Notes under the pieces: model-generated
The model's database searches: none
What the model saw: only the letters and a program-made list of their open reading frames with translations
What the model was told of the DNA's origin: nothing
Program-made: the position numbers and the translations under genes
DNA from: Cordia subcordata
Taxonomy: Eukaryota > Streptophyta > Magnoliopsida > Boraginales > Cordiaceae
DNA length: 64,000 nucleotides
Assembly: GCA_028554755.1 (NCBI GenBank)
Contig: JAPTOF010000002.1
Location: forward strand, 33,348,501-33,412,500
Direction of reading: 5' to 3'
In this document: positions 13,501 through 28,500 of the stretch, one piece after another
Numbering within the stretch: the first letter of the stretch is position 1
Layout of the letters: every line of letters starts with the position of its first letter

Positions 13501-16500
13501 GGTAACACTGACCTCCATAATGTACCACAGTATTATAGAAAGAGATGAGAAAGCCTGAAAGGTTGATCTTGGTAATTGTTAGGTGGCTATTGGTATACGG
13601 AAATTAATTTGGAGATGAATGGAATGAGTTAAGGAATGAACGGAACTAGGAACAGAATGCACTTGGATAGAGTATCCCGTGCTTGATATTTTTTGGTATG
13701 AAGATAGGAGTGGTATACTGATTTCAGTGACTTTATAAAATGACAGAACTGTCCATTTGTTTACCTATATACATGTGATTATCTTAAGATGTACATAACA
13801 ACAATAATGGTAACGGTAGTAAATATCTTGAATAATATTCATAATAATAGTGATCTCAATATTAATGAGTTATGTTTTGGAAAGACATTTTGTTAATTTA
13901 ACAAATAAGTTCATTGCCGAGTACATAGGAATTGTCTTATGCCCTGTGTTTAGTCAAGAACCACTAAATCCAAATTCATGGGAATTGCATTAACTACGGA
14001 ATCGAATTCCCAAGTTTTTTATAGCATACCAAGTATGGGAATGAGAATGGAGTCTGGAATGCCGTTTCATTCCCATCACATTTCATATTATACCAAATGC
14101 CCTCTAAGTTATATGGAAGCTAGTCACTATAACTTCAAGGAAGTGGTGCTGATCATATGAGGTCCTATTACTTATTGTAGTCCTCTTGCATTTGTCTTCC
14201 TTTTATGCTTTTGAGGTCTCATTTTGTTTGTTTCTTTTTATACTGACTGCAGGCAACATCTTTCCAGCCTCAAATTACTCAGGATGTGTTTGTTGGGAGA
14301 TGGAGAAAGGTGCAGATGCTTCGTTCAGCTACTGGGACGACACCACCAATGAAGACATTTTTGGATTTACCCTTACATTTTCAGAAGGGTGAAATTTCCT
14401 ATGGAGTTGGTTTCGAACCAGTTTTTACTGATATCAGTTATGCTTTTACTGTTGCTCTTCGTAGGGCAAATTTGTCTGTTAGGAACCCAGGTCCATTTGT
14501 TCTGCCACCGAAAAAGGAAAAGAGTTTACCTTGGTGGGATGAAATGAGAAACTATATTCATGGAAACACTACTTTATGTTTCTCCGAGACTAGAATTAAT
14601 GTCCTTGCTACTATTGATCCCTATGAAAAATGTGATAAACTTCAGGTTGCTACAGGTCAGTTGGAAATCCAACAGTCAGATGGTCGTGTTTGTGCTTCGG
14701 CTAAGGATTTCAAGATCTTTTTGAGCAGCTTGGAGAGTCTGCTTAAAAACTCTAGCTTGAAACCTGTTACTGGACTATCTATTCCTTTCTTGGAAGCCCC
14801 TACCTTTACTCTTGAAGTAACAATGGAATGGGAATGTGATTCTGGCAATCCCCTAAATCATTACTTGTTTGCACTTCCCAATGAAGGCAAAACCCGTGAA
14901 AAAGTTTTTGATCCCTTTAGGTCTACTTCTCTCTCCCTGCGGTGGAATTTGTCACTTAGGCCCTCACCTCCTTCTTCTGATGGCCAATTTCAAACCCTGT
15001 CTGGGGGTGATCAGACTGTCCTGAAGGGAGCTGTGTATGGGACATTAAAATCAGAGAATGTCTCAATAGATTCGCCAACTGTTAATGTTGGTCCTCATGA
15101 TCTAGCTTGGATAAATAAATTCTGGAACTTGAACTACCTTCCTCCTAATAAGTTGCGGACCTTTTCCAGGTGGCCACGCTTTGGAGTCCCTAGAATTCCT
15201 AGATCAGGCAATCTGTCACTAGATAAGGTAATGACAGAGTTCATGTTCCGGCTTGATGCAGCCCCTATGTGTATCAGGCATATGCCTTTAGATGATGATG
15301 ATCCGGCTAAAGGACTAACCTTTAAGATGATGAAGCTGAAATATGAGCTATGTTCTAGTCGGGGTAAACAGAAATATACATTTGAGTGCAAACGTGATAT
15401 TCTTGACGTTGTGTACCAGGGTCTTGATCTACACATGCCCAAAGCTTTCATAAATAAAGAAGACTGCACAAGCATTGCAAGAGTAGTACAAAATAGAAAG
15501 ACTTCACAGTCTGCATCAACGGATGGGGTTGTTTGTGACAAGAGCAGCTCCGTGAGTGGCAGTGAGAGGCATCGTGATGATGGATTTCTTTTGTCATCTG
15601 ATTACTTTACTATTAGAAGGCAAGCCCCTAAAGCTGATCCAGAAAGGTTATTAGCATGGCAAGAAGCTGGTAGGAGAAATCTTGAGATGACATATGTCAG
15701 GTCTGAGTTTGAAAATGGGAGTGAAAGTGATGAGCATACGAGATCTGACCCAAGTGATGATGATGGTTATAATGTAGTAATTGCTGACAATTGTCAGCGT
15801 ATTTTTGTTTATGGTCTAAAGCTTTTGTGGACTATTGAGAACAGAGATGCCGTTTGGTCCTGGGTAGGTGGCCTATCTAAGGCATTTCAGCCTTCAAAAC
15901 CTTCTCCTTCTCGGCAATATGCTCAAAGGAAGCTGCTTGAAGAAAACAAAGTACTTGATGAACCTCAGATGCTTCAAGATGATAGTCAGAAGTCCTCTTC
16001 TCCCAGTGATGGTGCAGATTCCTCTGTGCCACAAGTTGGTGATTCTTCTGCATCACAATCATCTCCACCAAAGTCAGCTAAAGTGGATAATTCTTCACCC
16101 AGTGCAATTAGTAAGTACTGAACCCATTTTAAATATATATTTCCTTCTTCGAGGTTTGAGGACATGGTTCAGACTGCAGTGGAAGAATTAGGATCACGAG
16201 TATGGAAAAAGATTGATTGGAAAAACAACATTTCCTGAAGGTTATGTGGTCAAATAGATTTCATCCATATCGTTCTGGAGCTCTCTTTGCCTCTGATGGA
16301 CATTTGCCTTGCACCTGTGTGTATTTGATAATAGTTTTACTCCTTGGTAGAGGTATCTGTTTGTGGGATGATGTACCATGTCTGCTTCAACTTTAAGGCG
16401 CCTGCTAAAATTTTTGAAAAGATGCATTAAAACTTTCATATTCCTATTGCTTTGTGGCATAATTTTTCTGAAGTCGTTGATTCTCGTCAAAATTTCATTC

Positions 16501-19500
16501 ACACATTTGTGATGGTGGTCTTTTTGTGCTTTTCCAGCTAGGCATGTCAATTTTGAGGACTCTGAGGAGGAGGGAACTCGTCATTTCATGGTGAATGTGA
16601 TCGAGCCTCAATTCAATCTTCACTCAGAAGAAGCCAACGTAAGTCCTTTTTATTGAGAGTAAAGCCAATTTTAAGTGCTCAGGGAACTTCACCATAAGAA
16701 TCTGAATATGTCTGCAAACTATTTTGTAGATCAAGAAACAAATAGCCCCGTAATTTTTTGTCCTCATTTTTCTCCTAATCAAACTATCTCGTAAACCAAG
16801 AAACAAGATAATCCCATGGTTTTCTTTTGTCTTCTGCTTTCCATATCTCCTTGAGAGACTTGATTCCTTTCATTTGCATGTCCGTGTGACTGTTCTTGTA
16901 AACATATACAATCTTAATGGTGTTGTCATTAAGGAAATAAATCGTTACTGCCCTTTTGCAATATGGCATTAGTTGAATTACTAGTTTTCAATCCCTTAAA
17001 AGATATTCAAAATGTCCTATCCATCTTGCTAATTAGCACACCGATTTTATTAGACATATTCTTTCATAAAGAGGACAATATCGTTGGCTGATTAATAAAA
17101 TTCTTTATTTCTCCAAAAAGGTATTATCAGCTGATTGCAGGTGTGAGATCTCAACGTTATCACTCAATCCAATACTCTCCATTGCTACACATTTGAAAAC
17201 TCATCAATATTTCCTTGCAGGAACAGTGGGAACATATGTTTTCATCCTTTACTTATAAGTATAGCTTCAGTAATACTGAATATAGCATCACTTTCTGTCA
17301 CAAAGTTCCTGCTAACTCATTGCACTATGTCCTTTATATGATCTCCATTGACTCAAGGACCTCCCCATATTATGTTGGTGCCTGGTAGAAGTATGACATA
17401 TCTCTGGCTCAGGAACTCAGCTACTAACCCTGCCAAACAGGTTACTGAAGAACCTGAAATCATACGATAACTACGAAATATTAGCTGCTTTATAGGGTTG
17501 GGGGTATGGGTGGAGAGGGAGGTGAATAAAGTGAAGAGGCGAGAAGCAAGATAAATCTGCAACGTCATTTTTTCTATTAAATTTTGTGTGTACTGATGCT
17601 ACAACACCTTACTTCTGTTCCTTTTTTTGGTCAACAGGGTAGATTTCTCCTTGCTGCTGTTAGTGGTCGTGTTTTAGCTCGTTCGTTCCATTCAGTCCTT
17701 CATGTTGGCTACGAGATGATTGAGCAAGCAGTTGGTACAGGAGATGTTCAGATTCCTGAATCCCAACCTGAGATGACTTGGAATCGCATGGAGCTCTCTG
17801 TGATGTTGGAGCATGTGCAAGCTCATGTTGCCCCAACGGATGTTGATCCAGGCGCTGGACTGCAATGGTTACCTAAAATTCGTAGGAGCTCTCCTAAAGT
17901 GAAGCGCACTGGGGCTTTACTTGAGAGAGTGTTTATGCCTTGTGATATGTACTTCCGGTACACGAGGCACAAAGGTGGAACCTCAGACTTGAAGGTGGGT
18001 GTGTCTCTAACTTCGATTCCTATGCTAAACGTATGTTATACTCCTATAATGTTGATTGGCATGTTAAGCATCATATGAACATTGATTGGTATGTTAGGCA
18101 TCATATGAGAGTGTTGATTGGTATTTCATTTGCTCGGCTTAATGGTTTATCACGAACAATTGATAATAATGCAGGTCAAGCCATTGAAAGAGCTCACATT
18201 CAATTCACATAATATAACCGCAACAATGACATCTCGTCAGTTTCAAGTTATGCTGGACGTGTTGACCAACCTTCTGTTTGCTAGGCTTCCTAAGTAAGCA
18301 TCTGTCTTTTGATTTATGGTATTCTTCTCTCTTTAAATTGCTGATATGGCAGTGTATCACACTATATCATAAGTTTTGAATTTTGAAAAACGCCGTGCAT
18401 AAGTTTTCCTTCTGGTTTCACAATGCAATCAAAATCAATAAAGTCTTTTTCGAGTTAAGTGGATCAGCTGGATGGGGAAAATTCCCAAGTTAGAAATAAT
18501 ACAGTGCTACCATAAGTGCATATACTATCCCCTGTCTGAAATAGGCTTGTTCCTTTTTGTATCTTCTGGTGATTCTTAGTTATCTGCCAAGCACAGTATG
18601 CAGTACATTAAGTTTGTAATGAAGGATCCTCAGTCTGATAGCATACAATATATTGATTAAAAATCTTTCCGTTCAATTTGATTATGGTATTATGTTTTTG
18701 AGAAGCAAGGAAATTTATTGATTTACACCTACACATTTTTGTATGCTACCTGCAGGCTTTATAAAAACCTGCCTAAAACAAATATCGTATATGCAAATGA
18801 TATTTAAAAAAAGAAAGAGACATTTCCTTACATTTCCGTCCCTTCAAAGGTTTCCTATTCTATTCCTTCCATAAAGTCCAAGTGGCAAGAGAGACTGTGC
18901 AAATGGTTTTTTTTTTTTCCTGGACTGGATGATTTGATTACCACTCCATGCTTTGATCTCATCCCGAAAGGACTTTGAAGTAACCCATTGAAGATCCTTA
19001 ATATCCAGAGCCATCTCACAAAGCTTACAAGCCCAAACATATCTAAGCAATAGATGCTCTGTCATTTCCATGTCATTTCCATGTCATTCTTGCATGGGAA
19101 GCATCTATTTACAATATCATGCTCTCTCTTTTGGAGATTGTCCAACATAAGAATTCTTCCCCATGCCATTTATGTGAAAAAGAGCATCTCTACTCCGTGC
19201 ACAAGATCTCCAACTACTCCTCCACAACAAAGCTACAATAAAGTTGCCTTCACATACAAGAGCTCTATGGAATTATTTTATTGCAAATGCTCTTTTCTTT
19301 TACCAAATTCTATCTTGTTTTAGCCTCTCTCTCTCTCTCTCTCTCTTGCACGACGGCACAATAATTTAAACACCCTATGAAGTTAAAAAATGCTGCCAAC
19401 TCCCGATCATTAGCTTCTCTTGTAAAAGTTACATTCCACCAAAAAATGCCATCCACCTATTGCACATGAGCTGATAGTAGCATGTCTGTCTCTAGCCAAA

Positions 19501-22500
19501 GAAAAGCAAGTAGGGAATAAAACCTTTCAAGTAGAAAAAGGAGAAGCATCCCATTTATCCAACCAAAAGAAGAACCTCTCCCTGTTGCATGTCAGAGTTG
19601 GTTTACTGAGAACAGGTTCCAACCTTTGCCAATGTTCTTCCAGACTCCAACTCAATGAATTAATCTCCTCTCACCCTACCTCCACCTATTATTCTCTCCA
19701 AAGTTCACCAGAACCACCTCCTCCAAACACTATCCTTCCATCATGAATCTCCACAACCATTTTCTAAGAAGGACAAGGACTTTGTTAAAGATAAGAAGCA
19801 GCACCGTACTGCCTCTCTCTTGCAAATATGTTATTATATTTTTGCTTGTTCACAATAAGCCAAACATGACCGGAAATGGCTTAATTCACCTGAAAGGCAC
19901 CCGGGGAAAGCTTTATTTATAATTGTCTAAGATGGAGGAGGGGTTTCTTAGTTAGTTGATCTGTTATGTCCAAGGAAGCTAGTTAGGATTGTCCTTTACA
20001 GTAGAAGCGTCCAATTTGTTCCACTCCTCAATAGTTGTAGTACTATGCTTGAAGGCAAACATAAGCCGAAGATCTCTCGGCATCTGCCTAAAGCAGCGGA
20101 AAATATGGAAATGGTTGTTTGCTACATTTTTCTAGTTCAATAGGTTCTGATGTGTCTCTATTCTATAAGCTGCACTGGAATACAACTCAATGAGTTCGCA
20201 TGTTATTGCACGTTCTTGTATATTTTTAAATCCTGCATAATCAATAGAAACATTAACCAAAGTATATATGGAAACAAAATATTGCTTGAGAACTTGTAAA
20301 AACTAGAAGCAGTGTGGAGATGTGAAACTTCCTTGAATTTCCTAGTGTTTTTCTTCTGGGGTACATCAATGCAATCAGGATCAATCATGTTCCTTAGTCT
20401 TTTACTGACTCGTTTGAACTTCATCATTCAGGCCTCGCAAAAGTAGTCTTGCATATCCAGCAGAAGATGATGAAGATGTTGAAGAGGAGGCTGATGAAGT
20501 TGTTCCTGATGGAGTCGAAGAAGTAGAACTAGCGAGAATTAACCTTGAACACACAGAACAGATGAAGAAAGTAATCCTGGATGATATAAGAAAACTATCT
20601 CATTCTTGTGATTTATCTGGGGATCCATGTCCAGATAAGGAAGGTGATCTATGGATGATAACTGGTGGCAGGTCCATACTGGTGAGAATTGAACCTCATG
20701 AAGTTTCTTCAACATCACAATACTAAAACATTTGTCATTTTGATCAGAATAATATGGCATTATCCTAATTTGGGGGAATGCATATAGCAACTTCAGAGCT
20801 GAAATTCTGCATAGTAAAGTTAACTATTCAAGTGTATCTAAAATAATAACTGAGTGGTCTAATCACAAATGCAATATGACTAGCTTGACGAGAAGTGTCA
20901 TTGGTATGTTGTTTTGCACCCTCATGCTATCTGCAATGTGTAAAGAATGCCTGTAGGTGTAGTTTCTTTCTCTGCATGTATGTTTGTTTGTCTCTTTGTC
21001 CTTCTATTTTTGCCGCAGTACATCTTATGTTGATGCCCTGGACAGTTTACGGGAGGATTTGATTGTTGAGCCCATTATTCCCTTTTCTTCCCCTGTTTTC
21101 TTTTCATTTCTCATTCTTTATGTTCCTTGAACTTTTGTTATCTGTTTTTTTTGGACTCCTTTTGGTATTATAAATTAATTCATATTTCATGGAGCTGCAG
21201 TAGGTTTTTTAATCCAAATGACTAAATGATAACCAACAGTTCTCTCAAAACCTTATTATTATAAATTTATCTAGTAGTTGCTCAATTGTCTTTGTTTTTG
21301 GAGTCTCAAAGTATGTTTGGGATTTTAATATGGTACCTTAAATGTGAATTCAGGCTTGACTCATGGTCTTATTAAAGATTAGTTTCCAGGTTTCCTTAGT
21401 ACATTTGTTTACGTGCTAAGTTATTATACTAGTTGTCATTTGTAGGTTCCTTATCAGTCTAGTTCTCTATTCTTGTCACCAAGTCTTCAGGCCTATGGAT
21501 GGGCTCTTACATTGTATTTCAGATAACCAAGAGTTCAAGATATACAAATTCGCTCTCCGTTTCTTCTAGAGCCACCGTCAATGTACATATACTAACCATC
21601 GTGTTTTCTCTTTTCTCTTTTCCATTCTCTTTCAACGGGAAGATTTACAGAGTCCATGTACAGTGACTTTAGATTTCATGGTGGTTTGCTGAGGCTGCTT
21701 ATCCAAAGTTCATGCGTTCTATTTTTCATATTTGTTCTCTTAGACCCAGATAAGTTACCACCTCTTTTAAAAACTTAAGTGTGTGGAGAGGAGCTTACTT
21801 TTATTTGTTTATTGCACTTAACACGCCCTCTCACGTCCTGGCAAGATTTGTGGCAAGATTTGTTTTAAGCCTTGCATGCGAACAATTTTAATGTTTTTAA
21901 ATGGATGGCGTTGAGTTTGGAACTCATGACCTAGGCTTTGGTACCATGATAAGTTACCACCTCAACTAAAAGTTTAAGTTTGTAGAGAGGAGTTTGTTAT
22001 ATTTGTTTATTGTACTTAACAGACCCCTTAACTTCTCCCTTTTACCAATGTATTATTCCGTTTGCCAATTCTTCTTCTTTTTTTTTTAAATCATGGATTA
22101 TTGTGTTCCTGCTTATTCATATTTTACTAGTATAGAGAATACTGACCTATCTTGCTTAAACAAGTGCCAGCATGTTTCTGCAATTTGATAATTATCTGCG
22201 TAAAGGGATCTAAAATGATTGTACTTCTGCAGATTAACAAACTAAAGAAAGAGCTTACAAATGCACAAAAATCGAGGAAGGCTGCTTCTGCTTCTCTAAG
22301 GATGGCTCTACAGATTGCTGCGCAGCTAAGACTGGCAGAAAAAGAGAAGAATAAAAGTCCTTCTTATGCCATGCGAATATCTGTGCAAATTAAGAAAGTG
22401 GTTTGGGGCATGCTTGTGGATGGTAAATCCTTTGCTGAAGCTGAGATAAATGACATGGTTAGTCTGTTGCCTGGTTATCTGTTGAATGTTAATAGAAATT

Positions 22501-25500
22501 TTTGCCTTTGTTTCTTGTAGTTAACAGTCGAAAGCTGATTCAGCCAAATGGTAAAGTATACAGAAAAAAGTAATCTTGATATTTTACTTGCTATTTTTAA
22601 TTCAATGCCTGACCCTAGTGAGAACGTTACAGAAGCAAATTCCTTATGGGTTTTCTATCAGCAGACTTAATTTCTATTTTCTGCTTATCTTGGGTTGAAT
22701 AAGTACAATATTTCATCTCATGCTGGGTCGTTTTTCATTTTGATTTGCCTAATTTGTGCTAGGATCTTCTATCATGGGTCGGTGCTATAAATTCTAGTCA
22801 TCATAATGATGGTTATTGGTGGTTGTTGTCTGTTGCAATTATTTGCCAGAACCATTATTAGAATATTTGAGGTCAGAAATGCTGAGAAAGTGATCACTGG
22901 AACTAATTGTTAACTATTCATTTCTTGGAAAACTTTCAATTAGCTCCCTCTGTTGCATGCGAGGCAGGGCAAGGATTGTGTCTCATATCACCGTTACAAA
23001 CCAAGCCAATAGGTTGTTTGATTGGGTTTAAATCACTCAGGCTCTAAAATTGCGGCTGATATTAATCTAACTGCGAATAAAAATATGAAACCGTTTGAGC
23101 CATGTGCGAAGTGTCAATTCCTCTCCTCATGCTGGTTGTTATTAGATATTGCATGTTAAGCTGCATCCCCTAGACTTCATCACAGAGGAAGCTCCCGAGG
23201 TAGAAGTTACTTTGATGAGCACTCCTTGGATGAGAACATCTCTTACTTGCCCCCAATCAACCACAAAAGCTTCCACTCTATGGAAATAGACAAAAAAATG
23301 ACTGAATTGACTTAGTTTTGTCTGATGTCTCTCTCTGAATGTCATGGTTTCCATTCCTTGCTTTGCAAATAAAACCTAGATTTCAATTTTTCTTGAGCCG
23401 TAAATATCTGGGAATGAATCATGAAGACTTTGAGCTAGATCAGACTAGCTCGTGTTTTTAGATATTCATTTTATCTTATGATCTGAAGTTTGTGGTACCT
23501 GGAAGGAGCATTTATGGTTTGGGGGTTGGTGTCTTATGTTGCGTGATTGTGTGGCTTCCAAGAGATTTTCTCCTCTTTATATTTTGTGCTCTTACAATGT
23601 AGAGTTTATTTTATTGTACAGATCATTTATGATTGAGGGGTTTACAAGTGCCTCAATCTTAGAAATTTCTGTATCTTGTGCCCTTCTGGGGATGTTGCTG
23701 AGAGATATTATCTTTCCTCTTTCTTTCTTCTGGTTGAATAGGTTAACTATTTTTCCAAAGGGTGATTCTTCAACATTGAACATCAACGAGTAGTGTGGTT
23801 CAACTGCTTAGAGAAAAAAAATACGTTTTGTTTTTCAAATCTAGTGCTCGTACACTTAGCTGGCCATAAAATCTTTCTAGTTTTCTGCTTGTGCATTGAT
23901 TGGTGAGATACATTATTGTTTAAGAGAATGCCTATGTTATTAGCACAATGTCACAACTGAATGCTAAAAGGTGGTCTAGTGTCTAGTTCAGTAAATAATT
24001 ATATACAAAATTCTTTGGGTTAAATATCCTTTTCTTTCCTACGTGTTCAAGACTATTAAACTTTTAACTGACTGCCTTGTCATGGTTGCTTGTGATGAAT
24101 ATGGTTGCTTGTATTTGGGATTCCAATATGGCAGAACATTTATTGTTCAGTTTTCCAATGCAGATATATGATTTTGATAGGGATTACAAAGATGTTGGTG
24201 TTGCTAAGTTCACAACAAAATTCTTTGTTGTGAGAAATTGTCTACCAAATGCCAAATCGGATATGCTTCTATCAGCTTGGAATCCTCCTCCTGAATGGGG
24301 AAAGTAAGCCATTTGTCTTGCTGCAGTTTTATTTTCAAGTGTGCTTTTACTGGCTTCTCTTGTTGTTTTATGTCATCCATTTACTAGGATTTCTGTCCCA
24401 ATTTCTTCATATTTAAAATGGTTGTGCCCTTTATATTTGAAGTGATTATAACCATAACATAGATCTTTCAAACTAACCATAAAGTAGTCTAATGTTGCAA
24501 TTAGAAATGAATAAAAAGGAAGAAGAGGAAAGAAGAAAAAAGTAAGCAAAAAACTGGTCTTTGTTCTTAACCTCTGGATGTTCCTTCCCAAAGAAAGAAG
24601 GGAAACCTTGATCATTGGCTGGGGTCTCATTTGGTCTCCTGGGAATCTCATTAGTTCCTCTACCGTTGCTTTTGCAATTTCTTTTTCTTCTTGTCAAGCG
24701 TTTGGTGGGCTGGGCAGATAGCCAAAACTAGTCTAGTAGTTATGGCTGGTGCAGGACGGTACCTTGCAAAGCCCAACTCCACGACTATATTACTGAGCTT
24801 CTCCATACTTTAGTGCTGGCATTCATTTTTATGCAATCAGATTTCTGAATCTTTTTTTTTTAGTCTAGGATAGTGTGGGGAGTTATCCTGGCAAGTAGTA
24901 GAAGAAGTTCGTAAAGAAAGAGTGTTTGTTTACAGGCTGTGATACTGGAAAAATTATGAGTTTGAAGGCAATTCACTTGGTGGAAGAAGGGTATTGATGG
25001 CTGGGATTTTGAATGCAATTATTTAAAAGTGGTGTCTTACTAAAGTACTATTGTGTGTATCAACCTTTAATTACTCTGGGAGTTCATTATGATATCATGT
25101 TATTTCTTTTCTATTGAGGCTGGTCGAAGATAGTTATCAATGGGCTTAGAAGCCATGCTTCCTTAATGAGGGACAAAGCTGAATCAGCTCTCAGAAGGGT
25201 AATTGAGATGAAAGAGATTCAGAACGAGAGGAGGAATAGCCGAAGTGAAGAGGAAAGTTTTTCACTTACTGCATTTGGCATGATAAGGCATACAATCATA
25301 AACTTAACTAGCCATGGGACCGTAAGTATTGGAAATTTTATTGACAATTACTAAAGCACTATTTGACACCTAAAGTTTTGAAAGTCAATTAATTTTATAA
25401 GTTTATATGAATTGGACTAGACAACACTTCGAAGACTGAAAGAGGTAATCTCTTGTTTAATTTGCAGACTTGCTCTTTGTTTTGATTATACGTGTTGAGT

Positions 25501-28500
25501 TCATTCGCTGCTGTCTTTTTTATACCTTGTTTTCCAATTTGTAACTACCATTTCGGAATTGTTAATCAGCTTGTATTCATCCTTGATGTTTTTGGACTTG
25601 AATTCATCTAGTCTCTGGCTTATGCACTTCCTTTGTGATTATGACCACTTCAAAGAAATTGAAAATCTAAGCCTTTTTCTTTTCTTGTATTTTCTCTTCC
25701 TGTAATTTGGAACAACAACTAGAGGATCTAAGCTCTAGAGGATCTAAACTTTGAGAAAATGAATTCAAGCTCATTAGGCTTGTATTGAGGATGGAAAGGT
25801 TCAGTTGGTAGAGGACATGGGGATTGTTCAGAGTACTAGCAAATACTCTGTGCAATATGATACTTGGACCGGTTTCACTTGTGATCGGTTGATTGAGATG
25901 GTGTGGTTGGACTAAGAAATATTGCAAATAGATGGTGTGATTTGATAAAATTCGAACGTCTCTATTCCTTAAAATCCTCTACCTCTTTGTAACGTTGGTA
26001 ATTTTTCGGGCACAAGTGCTTGGGAAGATTCTCGGAACCGAGACTCCATTCTTGATCTTATATAAGGGTTGTAGCAACTATTGTGGCCGTCTAGTGCCTC
26101 CATATTCTATTCCTATGTTTATGATAGGGCATCTAGATATGAACATAGTAAAAAGGGTTCTGTGGAGATGTTGGGTGCTGGATATCATTTGGAACATTTG
26201 AATGGAGAAATTCTAAGTTTTGGGGGAACAACTATTGTTTTCCTGTTATCTCCGGGCTAAGGTGCGCTTTTATCTTCTCTATGGCCAAAGACAATGTGTG
26301 CATTTCAGAGAGTTGCCCTAGTTAATTGGCAGAAAGATTGGTCTGGTTTCTTGTATTGTTTGTCTCTAATTTATTTCTTTCTATGTCAATCTTCTTTGTG
26401 ACTGTGAAATTCTTTACAACTTCTTTCAGTATCTCATGCAATTTGTTCTTTCATCAAAAGAAGAAAACCAGAAAATTAAAAGCAGGAGCAAAATGGGGAG
26501 AGTGCTTTAACCTAATGGGGGTTTACCAGATACCTTCCTGATAGGACAGGTGGCCTAAACTTTGAGGATCTTGCAACCTTTTAGAAATTCATAGTAATTT
26601 TCCAAAATATCAACCAATAAGAGTTTGAAATGCTCGTGTTGTTGCATGATTCCTGAAATTTTTGTGTTGCTTTTGTTTCTCTTTTCTTTCTTTGTGAAGA
26701 AGCCAATGCAAGGATCAACTCAAAGATGTGTTACGTGATCTGGATCTTATGATGTTAAGTCATTTTGGTGGAAATGGTGTCTCACATCAAATACTAAATT
26801 ATTCAGCTTCCATTTCTGTACCTATGGTGATTATCTTAGAATTTATGACCACTGGATCTGCTGGTATCTTAGTTTTGAGTCTCTCACCCTATCTCTTGTG
26901 TGCTTAATGTTCAATGCTTTATGGAAGCAACTATAATTCTGAGAAATTGCCTCCTCTCTGACTAGTAACCCCAAGTGTTGCAATATTCTGCTGCATGTGC
27001 TTATGAAATTCTCCTTTTGAACTATTTGAAGTCTTTACCTCTCTGGATGCAGAAAAGTGATGCTTCGTGTAGATGCAAAGCAGGGAGCTCCAAAAGATGG
27101 AAACTCTCCTCTTGAACTATTTGAGGTAATTAATCTTTCCCCCTTACCCATGCTCTTCATTTTCATAATGGAGTGTGACCTAAGCACCACAGTAATTATA
27201 ATCTGATCAGCCAGTAATGATGACTGAGTAATCACCTGTTGTGTGTATGTCTCTATTCATATTACTATATACTGGAGGTTAGTTAGTGAATGCTGAAACC
27301 AGGGATTGCATGAGAGTAAAGCCTAGTCTGATATAGAGAATCAGGGATCACGTGCAAGAAACTGTTGACATTTTCAGGTTATGATGTCCTAGGTTGTCTT
27401 TAGATCTTCAGAGATGGAAAATTGCTAAACAGTTTTGGACAAGAATTTTTCTGATTGACGTTCATCTTTTTTCAGATTTTTATTTTCTATTTTCTATTCT
27501 CATTGTCGAAGGGGCAGGAGTTGTTATTCTGTAAGACTGCCCATTCTCTCTCTCTTGTTGTATCTTGAGGGAAAACCAGCAATTTTAATCAGTGCGTATA
27601 TATGTGAAAACACTTCCCCTTTCTGTCAAATTGCACTTGCTTCCCCACTGCTTCATATCTTGGAGAAAAGCCTTTTTGGAGACATGATATCTTGACTGTG
27701 AAGCACGAATTCAGAATAAACACTGGTGTTAAGATAAAAAGAAAGGCATATAATGGGTAGGATAAAGACTAGATTTTCTTTCCTGCCTTTTTGCTGGCCG
27801 TTTTGTAGCTTGTGTCTTTGGAAGTATGTATTTTATTAGGTTTTAACCGAATGATGAAACATCAGAGAGATGTCAGGGCTTGACATCAATGTGTTTTAAG
27901 ATGGAAATCTTCTGATTGAATTCTGACAGACCATTATTAGGGTCTAGAGAGAAGGTAGTGCATATTTCTGAAGACTATAAACAAATTAAACGAAAGCGGC
28001 CTATTCTTTTAGATGAGATACAAGGTTAATATGATATAAGAGTTTAGGTACCAAAAGGTCCTGGTTTCAACTCTGACCACCCATTTGTGGAATTAAGTTC
28101 AAGTGTAAGGCTCATAAATTTAGAAAGAAAAAAGAAGAAAAATAAAAACACAGGCCTATGAGTGATGGAGGGTGTTGAAAACAACAAATGGATACAACAA
28201 GTCCCTCTCCTCTTTAACAGTTTAAGCTTTTAGATGAAGTAGATACTTGATATATATTTGGTGCGTCTCTAGGGATGTCTTGCTCTTAAATGGTCCCAAC
28301 CATTCATTCTTTTCTTTGAGAGAGGGGATCAACTAATTCTCCGACAAGCTGAAAACCTTAATAGTTTAGTTGATTAAACGGAACCCATAAATGTAATTCG
28401 GTCTCTTTTGGTAGGCCACAAGCTTCGCTAGCTAATACTGAACCCGTTCCCTCCTCCTGTATCGCTGCTGGGGCATAACCTGAATATTTTTGACGGTAGA

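Noticed and set aside
28020..28110. tRNA-like text (ggtaccaaaaggtcctggtttcaactc) suggesting another SINE
   Set aside because: A B-box-like string is present but no A box at proper spacing, tail or flanking duplication was found.
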